64,000 bases of DNA. Origin: Mayamaea pseudoterrestris. Taxonomy: Eukaryota > Bacillariophyta > Bacillariophyceae > Sellaphorales > Sellaphoraceae. The notes beneath the pieces are model-generated. The model was not told the DNA's origin and made no database searches. It worked only from the letters and a program-made list of their open reading frames with translations. The number at the start of each line of letters is the position of its first letter. Position 1 is the stretch's first letter. The position numbers were made by a program, and so were the translations under genes. Location of the stretch: positions 1,116,001-1,180,000 of the forward strand of contig BROI01000004.1 of the NCBI GenBank assembly GCA_027923505.1, given 5' to 3'. Below are positions 42,483-50,388 of the stretch, one piece after another.

Positions 42483-43886
42483 ATGATTGATGAGACTGTC
42501 TTTTGGGATGACGCGATGGGTTTCGAGGCGTATTTGGACCGCCTTACATGGGCTGCCGACGAACCATGCCGTCGAATTCAACTCATCGTGTGCCGTAAAT
42601 GTATTCTCAAAGCTTCAGAACTATCACGTGCGGATTTGGGTCGCCTAAAGGAAAGACTCTGTACAGCCCCTATTAGTACAATTCAATTTTATGGTGGCGA
42701 CCGACGACCACATCCGAGTTGTATGCCACTCGCCTTTGCAATCACCCTTTCTGGCCTAATGGAAAGCTTTGCATCAAACTCTAACCTGGTGTGTGCCAGG
42801 TGGACGGAAGATGATTCATTCTGTACTGCGAATCATGATCCCTGGCTTTCGTATGAGTTGCTGAAGATGCTGCCACGTGTTTGCAAGGTGCAATTTGATA
42901 ATGCTTTTGCCACTGAAGGTGAGGTTTCCCAAATGCTTAGTGCTTTAGAAGGAAACAATATGCTTCAGGAATTTCGTCTTTGCACACGACCGGAGCATTT
43001 CGAGAAGGTTTTCTTCAAAGTCAAATTGCTTTCCTCGCTCAAATGCTTCACCCTTGAGGGTAACAAAAACATTAATGCTCCACGTAAAGTAATGGAGCCT
43101 GTCCATGCTTATGAAATTGCACAGCTACTCAAATCAAGCTTGCCAATTACTGTCCGTCTCAAAGGCTTAAACTTTTGTTCAAGAGATAGTCACCATGTGC
43201 TGTGCGAAGGATTGGTGGGTGCGCACGTGGATGGGTTTGAACTTGATAGATGCAAAGTTCTCCATCTCGGTTTACTGGCTGAAGCTGTTGCAAAATCACG
43301 CCTCAAGAAAGTCACCATACGTGTCTTTATGCAAAAGGAGCTGAATTTAAAGTCCTGGGTGAAAGGAATACTGTGTATGCCTTGCTTGGAAGTACTTGAC
43401 CTGTCAAGTACCTTCCAACTTGATAGATCTGCCCAGGAAATTGAAGCAGCAATGTTTGCAGCTGCTGCAAAATGTCCCTGCCTTAAGCGATTGAGACTAC
43501 CAGTGTGCTCTTTCTCTGTCAATCTTGACACTGCTTTGGCAAAATGTGTCACTCCGTCATCACTGATTGAAGACATCTCTCTGGTCTGCTGTCCTGCTAG
43601 CACATACACAATGCAATTATCTGCTTTCATCAAGGCAATGAAATTAAATTACACTGTCACATCAATCAAATTTGAGAAAAATTTGAACCTGACACCGGTT
43701 GTGATACGTGACATGCAAAAGTGGCTTGGTATAATATGTCAACTCAACAAATTTGGCCGTAAATACTTACAAGACAATGCCGCAGATGAACAACAGTGTT
43801 TTCACCTAATTGAGAGAGTTAAGAAATGTTTATATTTATACTGCTATCCCATAAACCGTCTCCCCACCCGTAGTGACAAGCGATAA
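42483..43886 (+). CDS. RNI-like leucine-rich protein, unknown function
   Basis: 467 aa, single exon, no signal peptide or membrane helix. The body has loosely spaced repeats in the ribonuclease-inhibitor style: LKCFTLEGNKNINAP, VDGFELDRCKVLHLGLLAEA, then LEVLDLSSTFQLDRSAQEIE, CPCLKRLRLPVCSF and IEDISLVCCP. The N-terminus (MIDETVFWDDAMGFEAYLDR) contains no F-box that I can recognise. Codon use is more AT-rich than most neighbours, similar to the ELM2-SANT-PHD gene. Its stop lies 83 bp from the stop of the oppositely oriented LINE. Multi-copy families of such proteins occur in diatoms; no role can be assigned. Confidence 0.75.
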   Translation: MIDETVFWDDAMGFEAYLDRLTWAADEPCRRIQLIVCRKCILKASELSRADLGRLKERLCTAPISTIQFYGGDRRPHPSCMPLAFAITLSGLMESFASNSNLVCARWTEDDSFCTANHDPWLSYELLKMLPRVCKVQFDNAFATEGEVSQMLSALEGNNMLQEFRLCTRPEHFEKVFFKVKLLSSLKCFTLEGNKNINAPRKVMEPVHAYEIAQLLKSSLPITVRLKGLNFCSRDSHHVLCEGLVGAHVDGFELDRCKVLHLGLLAEAVAKSRLKKVTIRVFMQKELNLKSWVKGILCMPCLEVLDLSSTFQLDRSAQEIEAAMFAAAAKCPCLKRLRLPVCSFSVNLDTALAKCVTPSSLIEDISLVCCPASTYTMQLSAFIKAMKLNYTVTSIKFEKNLNLTPVVIRDMQKWLGIICQLNKFGRKYLQDNAADEQQCFHLIERVKKCLYLYCYPINRLPTRSDKR

Positions 43887-43969
43887 ATTGATTCACAGAT
43901 ATTGTAGGACCCCGCCGTTCCAAGTGTTGGTGCCAAGTCCCTCCGTCTTGACCTCCAACTTTCTATATC

Positions 43970-46900
43970 TTAGCCTACTCCTTCCCTAGGTTTAAAGAAC
44001 CGTCTGATATCCTGGTTACCATCGCGATTTCGCTCTACCTCCGTTGCCACTTCTGCTTGAATTAACCTTGTTACGTGTCGGAGCCATGCTTTTATTTCAT
44101 AGGGTGCTTCTGATCCTTTTTCCTCGATGGTTTGCGCGAAAAATCGCTGGCTTTGCATGGAGAGTCTGTCTTTATTACCATACGCGGTTATTATCTGGGC
44201 TTGTAATGACCCCTGCATTAGCAGCTCTTTAGCTTTATCGCGCCCGTGCTTGTCTTCATTTCGCTGTGTCCAGGCCTCGCCTATAAATTCCCAGCCCAGC
44301 TGTATGGTTTGAACTACCCATTGTTCTGGTTGCCGAGGATGTTTCAGTGCTGGTAGAGTCATTTCGTGTTCCTGTTGGAGAGCCATCCATTCCGTTCCAA
44401 TATGTCCGAAGACAAATCGGTCCCAGCCTATTGATTCTTGTGTTGTGTACGCAGACTTTATTTGCTCGGAGGACCAGTGATGTGGTTCCTGGGGTAGTCC
44501 AAGGAAGCGCCTGATGCCTTGCATGATGGAAGATTCAATGTGATGGTGCACTCGATAGGTAGTAAGGATTGTGTGCATTTTTACAAGATACTGCACTTGC
44601 GCCTTGTGTCGGCTTGTACACGTAAGTACATGATTCGCATCTTCTACCCGGTTGCACTTGCAGCATTTGTCCGTTTCGTCTGGATTTTGCTTGTGTAGGA
44701 AGGCAGCCGTGGCCGCCCATCCATTTGACAGTTTGGCAACTTTTGCAAATTGGCTCCATTGTAATTTCTTCCTGGCTTTAGCGTAAGCATTCCAATTTAT
44801 GAGGTCGGGGATACTGTCGTCCCAGCCATATTTTGTTATCAGATAATTCCGTAGGTCTGGCGTGAGAGCTGCGTTTCGTAGGTGCTCGCGAATGCGAGAA
44901 GTAATGGCGCGAGGATAGCGCTTGTTGTGTAGGTTGAGCAATTGCGCGCCACTGTGTGGCATTGTCGTGACTTGTTCTGCCTGTGCATAGGCCTTGTTTG
45001 AGTCATTTTGTAGACGTGGTAGGATCTGATCATTGTAGTACTTGGTGGCCTGAGCGTCGGCCTGTACGTTCAATTGCGCCTCAAAGGTCAACTTGGCCCC
45101 GGGTTTGTCTTGATGACCTTTTATATGCTGCATTTGATGATGTGGTACTTCCGGCAGTAGATGAATAAGTTGCTGGCATACATCGGAGTCAGTTTTCAGA
45201 TTGAGCCCGGTGCATGGTATGTTAGATTGTAGTCTAGCCAGTCGCTTGAGGAGTCCTAGATTGTCGCATATCCACTTCCACTGGAACACTCGTTCTTGCT
45301 TGGGGATGTTGAAATAATTTACTGCGTGGACAAGAAATTGCATGGCGGAAAGGCCCCCATATCCTTCTGCTCGAAAGGAGCTCATCATTTCGGAGTCGCC
45401 CGGAGCGGGTCCCATGTTTTGTGCTATGATGGTCTCGGTGTCTTGTATGGCCAATATCCACCCGAAAGAGCCTAAGCCGTCCTTCACGCCGCCGTCGCTG
45501 CAGTGGACAAGTTTGGAATTGGTGCGGAGCATGATCTCGAGGTCAGCGTCAGTGCAGTACAACTGTATGTGTTGTCGCAGTTCTTTATCCCAGGAGGGAT
45601 ATTCCCGTAGATAGTGAGCAAATGTTGTATACTTGATATCCGTAGATGGGCTATAGAAAAGGCTTGGGGCTGGTGCAGCGAAATGATTTCGTCGTTGGAG
45701 TAGAGTCGTCGGAACGCATCCTGGAGGTAATTGGATACTGGTGTTTGTTGCGTGTTCACTAAACCATTGTCCGGGAATATTTGTGCGATTTGAGCGCCGC
45801 GTGTGGCTCTCTATTGGTATTTGTGGATGTATCGACCATTCATGTCCATTCCAGCGGTATAATGTGGCGGTATCAGGGTGAATAACTGATTCCCAGAGCT
45901 GAGCAAGATGAGTCGGCGGTATGAGCCATCCGCCTAGAGGATTGCGAAGTTCGCGATTCATGCCCGTATAATGGGGTTTAGCAAATGTTGTGGTCACTGC
46001 TTTCCTGAAAAGTGCCCAGCCTTTCTTGCCAGGGTTTTGCTGCTGCGTCCAGTTTAACCGGTTGGGGCGTGGCTGTGCTGTTTCATATAAATACGCGTCA
46101 TCCAGTCGCAGTCCATCAGACGTTGAAATTTCTGACAAAAAGGTGACTTGGAGGTATAATCTGCATGCGTTAATTCGCTCGAGCTTTGTAGCATTGGTGG
46201 TGTATCGAGTGATCTCATCCATTATGAAGACGTCCTCTTCCCGAGGTAATTGCTGTTCACTTTCTGTGGGGATCTGTAGTGAGTGATCGATTGTTGCCAG
46301 GAAATTGCGAAGATTTGGTATCCATCCTGGCGCAAGATAAGGAATATGTTGACTTGGTTCTTCGAGAAGCATACGTCGCGTGCCTGCTTCAAGTTGTCTA
46401 TTTCGCAGCGCTATGCGCAGCATTGTGCCTTCCGTTGAGTTGCTATCGCGGAGGTGTGTAATTGCTAGTGCTGTGGCTTCTACTCCGGCTTCGACAGACA
46501 AATCTGTTAGGCCCATGCCCCCAAAATCTACTGGTCCATATATTAATGCTCTTGGCATATGTCGGTTGAGTCCTAGTGCGGGAAGAAATGCAGTAGTTGC
46601 TGGTGCTTGAATCTCCTGGAGCTCGCGTGGGAATAATGGAGTAGTGCCAATGGCATATGTCATCCCTGGTGTATAGACTTGATGGTATGCTATGAGAGCC
46701 TGATCTCTTGTTAATCCGTGGTTGAACAGCTTCTTGATGTAATGCCCTGCTTTGGCTTGTAGTCGCTGGCGTTCCTCCCTGGGCACTCCCACTAGTGCGT
46801 GATACTGTCCCAGAGTTTTATACCCTTTGGTGCATTCCTGAATGTTGAGATCAGCGAATTCATCGCCTTGTGTAAGGCGCGTTTGAGGGTTGCCCAAGTC

Positions 46901-49900
46901 GCTAACCTTCATGGGAGAAGGTTTGCCCCATTCATCAAATTTCCAAATCACTGCATTGAAGAAGCATTTCGTTAATTCCAGCCTGCCGCCTGAGACGTGA
47001 AGCAGATGTGCCCATCTTTGAGAGTCAGCGCGGAGTCGTTCCAGTAGCGCGTGAGGAGGGATATCTTTGCGCTCGCCGTTTGTGAAAATATCAGAGTCGT
47101 CGACGAATAGTTGAATGGTGCGCTTTACTTTAAGTCTGCCAGTCGGATCCGTCATTGTCAATCCGTGTGCTTTTGCTTTCATTATGTTTGCCATTATTAT
47201 TGATACAAACCCCCATTGCATAGGGCTGTCGCATGCTCCTTGGCCATTACCATATAGTGGATGCGCGGCTGTGCTTGTGTATCTTGTCGATTCAGCAATT
47301 CCCGCCGCGGTTTTAATGCGGTACTCCATGCCTTCGAGTGCTTTTCCATGCAGTTTGCATAGTGAGGAAGGACAGCCGAAAGTCCTGTCCACCAGCCCTA
47401 CTGAGGACCCAATCATTCTGTCATAGCAGGCCTGTGCGTCTTTATTGGCGGTGGCCATATTTTCGCGCATTGCGTTGGCCCCATCTTTCACTAAAGTGGT
47501 TGCCAGAAGTAGTCTGCCAGAGCTGCGGCCTGGCCTTGACCCGTATTGTTGGTCGCCTAGTAGTTCCCTTGTTTCTGTGTGGCGGTTGAGTCTGTAGGCT
47601 AATTCTTTCAGTATCAGTTGGTAATCTGCTTGAAATAAATGGATGATGCGCAGCTTGTGTAGAAATGGTTTGCCAGGTATCTTAGGAAGGATAATATTCA
47701 ATGCCTGTAGCCAACGAGGTAGTGGTTCGCCACGGTCAATTGCCATATTCATAATCCGTACATGCAGCCGCATGATTGCGTCTCCCATTGACTCTTCCTC
47801 GTCGCTCACCGGCGCTTGTCCAGTTGGTGCGGATAACGCTCGATAGTGTCCGAGATGTCTTGTACCGTATGTGGCTGTGCTTTCCCGCCAGTGGTTAAAT
47901 GCTGACTTGCATGTGGCTTGATCAAGACGGAATATTAATTCGGGTGCTTTACGCTTACATTCGGCCAGAAACTCGCGAGTGGCCTCGGCGATTCCATTCA
48001 ATGAAGATGGTATGGCCCCATCCAATATTTGATCAACCTGTGAGGTGTCTGCTGCAGGGTTTATTGCGCTTTGCAGTGGTTCGACTGTGAACGGAGTCCC
48101 TTGTGCCTGGCCAAAATAAGCAATGTTCCGCGCCCGAAGATATTGACCAATGTCTGTTTCATCCTGAATAACATCCCACTCTGTCACCTCCTCAGGATTA
48201 TAAGGATACTCCTCCGGTGCCATGCCCTTTGGAATTAACAAGTGTGTCAAGCCCATTTTTCGGTTTCCTGTCATGTACCGTTTTATGGCTGCAAATGTCT
48301 CCTTGCTGCGTTCTGCTGCCATGATCTTGACAAGTGCCCGTTCCGCTGTATCGTTCCCTTCTAGCGCTGCCGCTTGCGCGCGTTCCTGCAAAAACTGCTT
48401 TCGCAAGTTTGAAGCATCGCGCTTGACTTGGCGGAGATCGCGGGCTGCCTGCTGTAAGCTGGAGCGAATCTGAGTCAACGTTGTTGGGGCTTGCGGATTA
48501 GGTCTGTTTGTTTTAAGTTTTGCTGCCCACTGCGCTAAGCGAAATTGCATGTCGCGTCCTGTCAACTTGGCTGTCTTAGCCGTGCTCCAGTATATCCAGC
48601 GTATGTTCGCTTGTAATAGTTGATCAGAGAATGGATATTTCTTCTGTTTAATGCTGGCTTCTGTAGCCTCCATGGCCTGAGAGATTTCATTGTCTAATTC
48701 AACCAGCTTTCCCCACCATGCGCTCAATGTCGACTCTGCTCTCTCCGACTCTATCTCGTCGAGACGTTCGTGGGCCCTCATGAGCTCAAGTGCTTGCGTC
48801 AATTTTGTTTGATAATGTTTTACGTCCCGAGGCCGTTTGCTGTTGAGCTTTCGTGCTGCTACTGATTCCATAGACGTGACGTCGCCCTGTAGGTATTTGA
48901 TTATATCAATGTCCACGAACAGGCCTCGATGGTCGGATTGTATGAGTTGATTGAAAGCCAGCATTCCTGCTGCTGTGATATAGGGCAGTACGTCACGCGA
49001 GACAAAAATATAATCGATTTTTGTGCTGCCTCGACTGTATGTCGCTGTTTGGCTATCGTCCGGATGGAAGTAATAATGGACGTCCACTAGGCCGTTTGCT
49101 ATTGCCCATTCCGCAATGTTGGTTGGTTTGTTGCGGTGATTTAAATACGCCTCGTTAGCATCCATCATCAATACTATGCCTTGTCGTCGCGCGGTTGTCT
49201 CTTGTAATACCAAGCCAAGATCCTTGAGCAAAGCCTGGCGAGGATCGACTTGTCGTTTCCCCGCTTCGCGCAGTAGTAACTCTTGCTGAGACCATGCCGT
49301 GTGGATGCCTGCTGTGCCGGTCCCGTCGTTGACTCTATATGCTGTATACACTGCCAACGATGCTCCTTCTTTACCTTGGATCGTTGTTTGTGTCCAGCGG
49401 CCCATGCCAGTAGGATCCTTGTCGACGTTCACGCATCTGCCAGTCCATTTGCCTAGCACCGCCAGTGCTGTGCCTCCAGGTTGATAGACACCCTTTAATG
49501 GTGTGATTGTGCTGCTTGACGTAGTTAGTGAACTAAACTCGCTGATTGCCTGCATGTCCTTTTTGCATTTGTCGTAGATTGTTTTTGTCCAATGGACATT
49601 GGTTTCCGCCAAGCCAAAAATTGAAACCTCATGTTCACCCATTTGTTGCAGTATCCACGGCCATTTATGTTGAGCCGAGCCCAGTCCATTCACATTCTGA
49701 AAATAAAACCGATTACTGTTTGGTTCGCAGATAGAGATAGGATCCCCGATTGGAAAGTTGTCTTTTGGTGTTAACACAAAAAAATCGTCCAGTGGTTGCT
49801 GCCGCTGATCGCTCGGTTGGTTCGGTCTGTCGCTGTGCTGATATATTTGCGATGGTATGAGCTGCCGGTGAGAGTATTGCCATTTGCTCCATTGCGTCAG

Positions 49901-50044
49901 AGTTGTTTGATTCGTAATTCGACGAGTGCTAGCTGAACTGGTTGCTCCTGTTGGTATATTCGTTTTGTTTTGTTTAATTCGTTTTCTTATTTGCTGGTGT
50001 GTCTGCTTTGTCGCTGCGCTGTGTTGCTGTGCGTGTAGTATCAC
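43970..50044 (-). CDS. LINE ORF2: endonuclease, reverse transcriptase, RNase H
   Basis: Up to 2024 codons; residue numbers count from 50044. AP-like endonuclease about 112-375: FYFQNVNGLG, GLAETNVHW, VYTAYRV, LMMDANEAY, STKIDYIFVS, QSDHRGLFVDI. Reverse transcriptase about 750-1050: LRIIHLFQADYQLILKELAY, QQYGSRPGRSS, GNGQGACDSP and the catalytic box QLFVDDSDIF (about 979), FVDD in place of the common FADD. RNase H about 1510-1660: HCSDGGVKDGLGSFGW, SSFRAEGYGGLSA, ICDNLGLLKR, IKGHQDKPG and NVQADAQAT supply the acidic residues. A zinc-like motif CCKCNRVEDANHVLTC lies at about 1792. There is no ATG before the endonuclease. The frame is open from 50131, upstream of a GTG at 50044, so translation must depend on the preceding ORF. 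Needed for target-primed reverse transcription. Confidence 0.92.
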   Translation of the reverse strand: MILHAQQHSAATKQTHQQIRKRIKQNKTNIPTGATSSASTRRITNQTTLTQWSKWQYSHRQLIPSQIYQHSDRPNQPSDQRQQPLDDFFVLTPKDNFPIGDPISICEPNSNRFYFQNVNGLGSAQHKWPWILQQMGEHEVSIFGLAETNVHWTKTIYDKCKKDMQAISEFSSLTTSSSTITPLKGVYQPGGTALAVLGKWTGRCVNVDKDPTGMGRWTQTTIQGKEGASLAVYTAYRVNDGTGTAGIHTAWSQQELLLREAGKRQVDPRQALLKDLGLVLQETTARRQGIVLMMDANEAYLNHRNKPTNIAEWAIANGLVDVHYYFHPDDSQTATYSRGSTKIDYIFVSRDVLPYITAAGMLAFNQLIQSDHRGLFVDIDIIKYLQGDVTSMESVAARKLNSKRPRDVKHYQTKLTQALELMRAHERLDEIESERAESTLSAWWGKLVELDNEISQAMEATEASIKQKKYPFSDQLLQANIRWIYWSTAKTAKLTGRDMQFRLAQWAAKLKTNRPNPQAPTTLTQIRSSLQQAARDLRQVKRDASNLRKQFLQERAQAAALEGNDTAERALVKIMAAERSKETFAAIKRYMTGNRKMGLTHLLIPKGMAPEEYPYNPEEVTEWDVIQDETDIGQYLRARNIAYFGQAQGTPFTVEPLQSAINPAADTSQVDQILDGAIPSSLNGIAEATREFLAECKRKAPELIFRLDQATCKSAFNHWRESTATYGTRHLGHYRALSAPTGQAPVSDEEESMGDAIMRLHVRIMNMAIDRGEPLPRWLQALNIILPKIPGKPFLHKLRIIHLFQADYQLILKELAYRLNRHTETRELLGDQQYGSRPGRSSGRLLLATTLVKDGANAMRENMATANKDAQACYDRMIGSSVGLVDRTFGCPSSLCKLHGKALEGMEYRIKTAAGIAESTRYTSTAAHPLYGNGQGACDSPMQWGFVSIIMANIMKAKAHGLTMTDPTGRLKVKRTIQLFVDDSDIFTNGERKDIPPHALLERLRADSQRWAHLLHVSGGRLELTKCFFNAVIWKFDEWGKPSPMKVSDLGNPQTRLTQGDEFADLNIQECTKGYKTLGQYHALVGVPREERQRLQAKAGHYIKKLFNHGLTRDQALIAYHQVYTPGMTYAIGTTPLFPRELQEIQAPATTAFLPALGLNRHMPRALIYGPVDFGGMGLTDLSVEAGVEATALAITHLRDSNSTEGTMLRIALRNRQLEAGTRRMLLEEPSQHIPYLAPGWIPNLRNFLATIDHSLQIPTESEQQLPREEDVFIMDEITRYTTNATKLERINACRLYLQVTFLSEISTSDGLRLDDAYLYETAQPRPNRLNWTQQQNPGKKGWALFRKAVTTTFAKPHYTGMNRELRNPLGGWLIPPTHLAQLWESVIHPDTATLYRWNGHEWSIHPQIPIESHTRRSNRTNIPGQWFSEHATNTSIQLPPGCVPTTLLQRRNHFAAPAPSLFYSPSTDIKYTTFAHYLREYPSWDKELRQHIQLYCTDADLEIMLRTNSKLVHCSDGGVKDGLGSFGWILAIQDTETIIAQNMGPAPGDSEMMSSFRAEGYGGLSAMQFLVHAVNYFNIPKQERVFQWKWICDNLGLLKRLARLQSNIPCTGLNLKTDSDVCQQLIHLLPEVPHHQMQHIKGHQDKPGAKLTFEAQLNVQADAQATKYYNDQILPRLQNDSNKAYAQAEQVTTMPHSGAQLLNLHNKRYPRAITSRIREHLRNAALTPDLRNYLITKYGWDDSIPDLINWNAYAKARKKLQWSQFAKVAKLSNGWAATAAFLHKQNPDETDKCCKCNRVEDANHVLTCTSRHKAQVQYLVKMHTILTTYRVHHHIESSIMQGIRRFLGLPQEPHHWSSEQIKSAYTTQESIGWDRFVFGHIGTEWMALQQEHEMTLPALKHPRQPEQWVVQTIQLGWEFIGEAWTQRNEDKHGRDKAKELLMQGSLQAQIITAYGNKDRLSMQSQRFFAQTIEEKGSEAPYEIKAWLRHVTRLIQAEVATEVERNRDGNQDIRRFFKPREGVG

Positions 50045-50388
50045 GTGTTGTGTCGCGTGTCGCGTCGCGTCGCTTGTTGCTTCGCGTGTTGTGTCGCGTG
50101 ATACCTCTCGTGGTGCACTGCTTCGTTGCTTTCATTTGGTGGTATTGCTGCGTTTGTCGTGTCGTCTGTCGAGTCGCTCTCGTGCCCCTCCGATGTGCTT
50201 CGTTTTGATTGTCGATGTTTTGTTTTGTTTTGTTTGTTTGTGCGTGTTTGCGTGTTACTGGTTTTGCTTATATTATTCATTATTTGTGCTATGTTAATTT
50301 CCTCTGTTGATGGTTCGTGATTTGTGTTGTGTCGTCGAGTCGTTTCCTCCGTTGACTCGGAGTCAAGGCGCCTCTTGGTGCCTAGCAT
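50041..50388 (-). CDS. LINE small middle ORF (115 aa), probable N-terminal part of ORF2
   Basis: It starts at an ATG overlapping the stop of ORF1 (ATGCTAG) and is hydrophilic, Thr/Asn/Lys/Arg-rich, with KRRLDSESTEETTRRH. It ends at a TGA overlapping the ORF2 frame by 91 nt in the -1 frame. The overlap lies in a GCGACAC/ACAACACG-rich degenerate tandem repeat, where slippage could easily have added or removed bases. It may be a separate product, or ORF2 may originally have begun here and been shifted by an indel. I see no heptamer slippery site of the X-XXY-YYZ kind. Confidence 0.65.
   Translation of the reverse strand: MLGTKRRLDSESTEETTRRHNTNHEPSTEEINIAQIMNNISKTSNTQTRTNKQNKTKHRQSKRSTSEGHESDSTDDTTNAAIPPNESNEAVHHERYHATQHAKQQATRRDTRHNT

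Noticed and set aside
49926-50297. Cys/Val-rich plus-strand frame resembling a membrane protein
   Set aside because: It is the reverse of the Thr/Arg/His-rich overlap region of the LINE; repetitive bases make it look hydrophobic.
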